From assembly GCA_037976565.1 (NCBI GenBank), contig CP137683.1, forward strand, positions 11,873,923-11,937,922: DNA of 64,000 bases. Direction: 5' to 3'. Below the pieces are notes generated by a model, which worked only from the letters and a program-made list of their open reading frames with translations, was not told the DNA's origin and did not search any database. Shown piece by piece: positions 55,101-58,100 of the stretch. This DNA is from Mesocentrotus franciscanus (lineage: Eukaryota > Echinodermata > Echinoidea > Camarodonta > Strongylocentrotidae). The position numbers and the translations under genes were made by a program. How positions within the stretch are numbered: the first letter of the stretch is position 1; each line of letters begins with the position of its first letter.

Positions 55101-58100
55101 TTGTGATTACTATTTGTATTAATTTTCCAGTATTATAATGCCATGTCAATATCATTTCATCATGGTATTTGCACAATGGTAGCTGTGTATGTATAATTCA
55201 TAATGTAGAAAGCTCATCGGATTTCATCGGAGTTTACCCTACCGAGCATATTTACATATTGTGCTAAATGATTTACACCTTGGCAATAATATATGGGGAC
55301 ATGGATCGTATTATGTCGCTCAGCGTTATTAACAATTACAACAACAGCTTAATTTGACCTTTTCCATTTTTTTCTGTCCCTCTCTCTTTACCTCTGTATC
55401 TAATGTCCCATAAACCCTTTTTAGGGGGAATTAAGAAGGAATTCTATTTGAGATATTCCCATCACTTTAAAAGTATTCCAGTCCATTATCAAAAATTGAA
55501 ATTATACATTCAGAATTTTCTGATCAATCGTTTTTTATTGACCTATCATATATCCATAGTGAATATCAAGAACAACCCTTTAATCAAACGGTTGCTTTTG
55601 GAATGCATCTCTACAATTTTCCCCAAAAGAAATACAAGTCTAATAGCTTGTCAAGTCAAGTGTATCATGACACTATAAATTTAGCAAATACGGTGGGGAT
55701 CATAGTGCAATTCTGCTTTATACCCTCAACATCTAGGCAGTGAATTGTGAGTCCGCCGGTGTCAGCAGACGGGCGAAAAGGGCGGCAGACACCGGGGTTA
55801 CTGTCATAGTTACCACGCTACAGAATATAACACATGAGCAAAGTAAGTGTATAGGCATTGTTGATTTAAATCATTTTTACATTATTCAAATATAAGTCCT
55901 GTTTCAAAACAGCTGTCAGTTCTGTCAGTATATGATGAGGGAGAGGCAAATTGAATTAGGGGAAAGATTTCGTAATCGACTTCTCCTTTTCAGAAATATA
56001 GGTGATTACACAATTAAACAGAATTTGTCGTGAAACGGAAACGTCATTGTCCTTCATGAAGGCATGGTATGTGTAATTCTTTTGGCGAATGCTCAGGATA
56101 GCATGAATTATTTTGTTTTTATACATGCCTACATAAACCAAAAAGCACTTCTATACCCAACATTCAATATGGTCTATATAATATATACCTAACATTCAAT
56201 ATGCTCTTGAAAATGTTCAAATGTATTTGGATCATAGTTATCTAGCGTGAGAGGTTTGTCCGTGGCACACGCTGTGGCAACAACCAGTGGCGGATCCAGG
56301 GGGGGGGGGCCCTTCCCGTAGGGAAATTTTTTTCGGGTGCCAAATTTTTATTTTTTTGCTCACTACCCCCCCCCCACTGAGCGAAAATCGACCGGCACGA
56401 TTTTCAAATTTTCGCACGAAGTGGGCCCCTTTTTAGGCCCCCTCCCTTGCCGCCGGCTGGATCCGCCCCTGGCAACAACTGCTCTGCTGTCAATTTCCTT
56501 CACTAATCCAATTCATAATTTCAATTCTGGACCAAACACCTTAACCCCAACTTGTAACCCTGGTCGTAGCCAGACGAAATAAGGCCCGGAGTAATTGTTA
56601 CCGAAGCAAAAGTCGGTCACCGGCAGACTCTGTGCATTTTTGTCAGATATTCCAGAAAACAAAAGTCATCAAACTTTAATTCAGCATTTTAATTTTAATT
56701 TTACAGATGGGGATGAACCCGAATCACAGCCTTTGGATTCCTTCTCGGAAACCTTTGACAGTCTAGTCCAGGAGGATTCCTTGGTCCTAACCGTTGATGA
56801 TCTGGTCCTAGAACCTAACAAGAGTTCTGTCTATCTGTGGGCTAATATGAAGTGTCCACCAGGTTCGTTGACTGCAGACCAGTTTGGATATTGTGGTAAT
56901 TAATATTTGTTTGTTCATTATCCTGCTTATTGGGAGGGAGTAACCTTATGCGAGCAGTATTTTAAGTATCCTCCGATAAAACTGGAACGTTCATTTTGGC
57001 CATCACCTTTGTATTTTCCTAATATCTTTAGAGTTCATGGAAATTTAGAAATATGTCTACAACGTACATAGGGCTACCTGATGTTCCTCTTTCAGATTAT
57101 TATTATATAGTTCTTCAAATGATTAAAATTCTTACGGGTTCAAATCAACTTCAACTGTTTATAGCATCCCTAAATTATGTAATCGTGATGCTAGAGTAGT
57201 TCATTCATGTGACTCTCAATTTTTTGATTGAGGGTTCGAATCCCAGTCCGGCACTAACGTCCTTTGGCAAGAAATTTTTCCACTTTTGGCACTCTCTTCC
57301 CAGTTGTAAATGGGTACCTGTCAGCAATTAAGTGGGGTAATAATAATTGCGTTACCCTCAGGAGGAACAGCGTTGGTGTTGATGAGGCTTCCATGGGTAA
57401 ACACAATTATTTTATTTTTCTTTAAAAGTGCCCTGTGGACCAGGAACATATTACTCCTTTCTACCAAACGACATTGAGTACGAGTGCCACCCCTGTCCGC
57501 TAAACACATATCAAGAAGACTTTGGACAGACCGAATGCATCCCTTGCCCGACTGGTACCGTGACAGCGGAGCCCTACTCGTCCAATATCTCAGATTGTTT
57601 TGGTGAGCTTTTTTACAGAAATTATACTATATCTGCGTAGTTAAGGTAAAGCTGGTATTTGCGAAGACGTGATCTCATAATTATGCCAAATATAGAGTTA
57701 GACTATGCACACAATTTTGATAAAATATAACTGGTTTGAAATGAATGTGAACTATCTTTATTTCATATTCAAGATGGTATAGGGTGTGTTCAATAATGGA
57801 GTGGTGTGACTAACTGACTGAGCTGCAAGATATATTTGGAAAGAGGGAAGCCCTACGAGAGATTCAACTTCACCAAACGTTGTCCTCTTTTTATATCCAC
57901 TCTCTCCTCCTCGCTTTCTCCCTCTCTCTCTATCTATCTATCTCTCCCACTTACTTTCCATCTCTCTCCCATTCTCTTTCTTTCTTAATCTCTCTCCCCA
58001 TCACTTTCCTTTTCTATCTCTATCCCTCTCTATACACTATTCGCCTTCCCTTATTTCTTACAGTTCAATAGGGGCTGTCCCACCGTATCTACCCGTGCCA

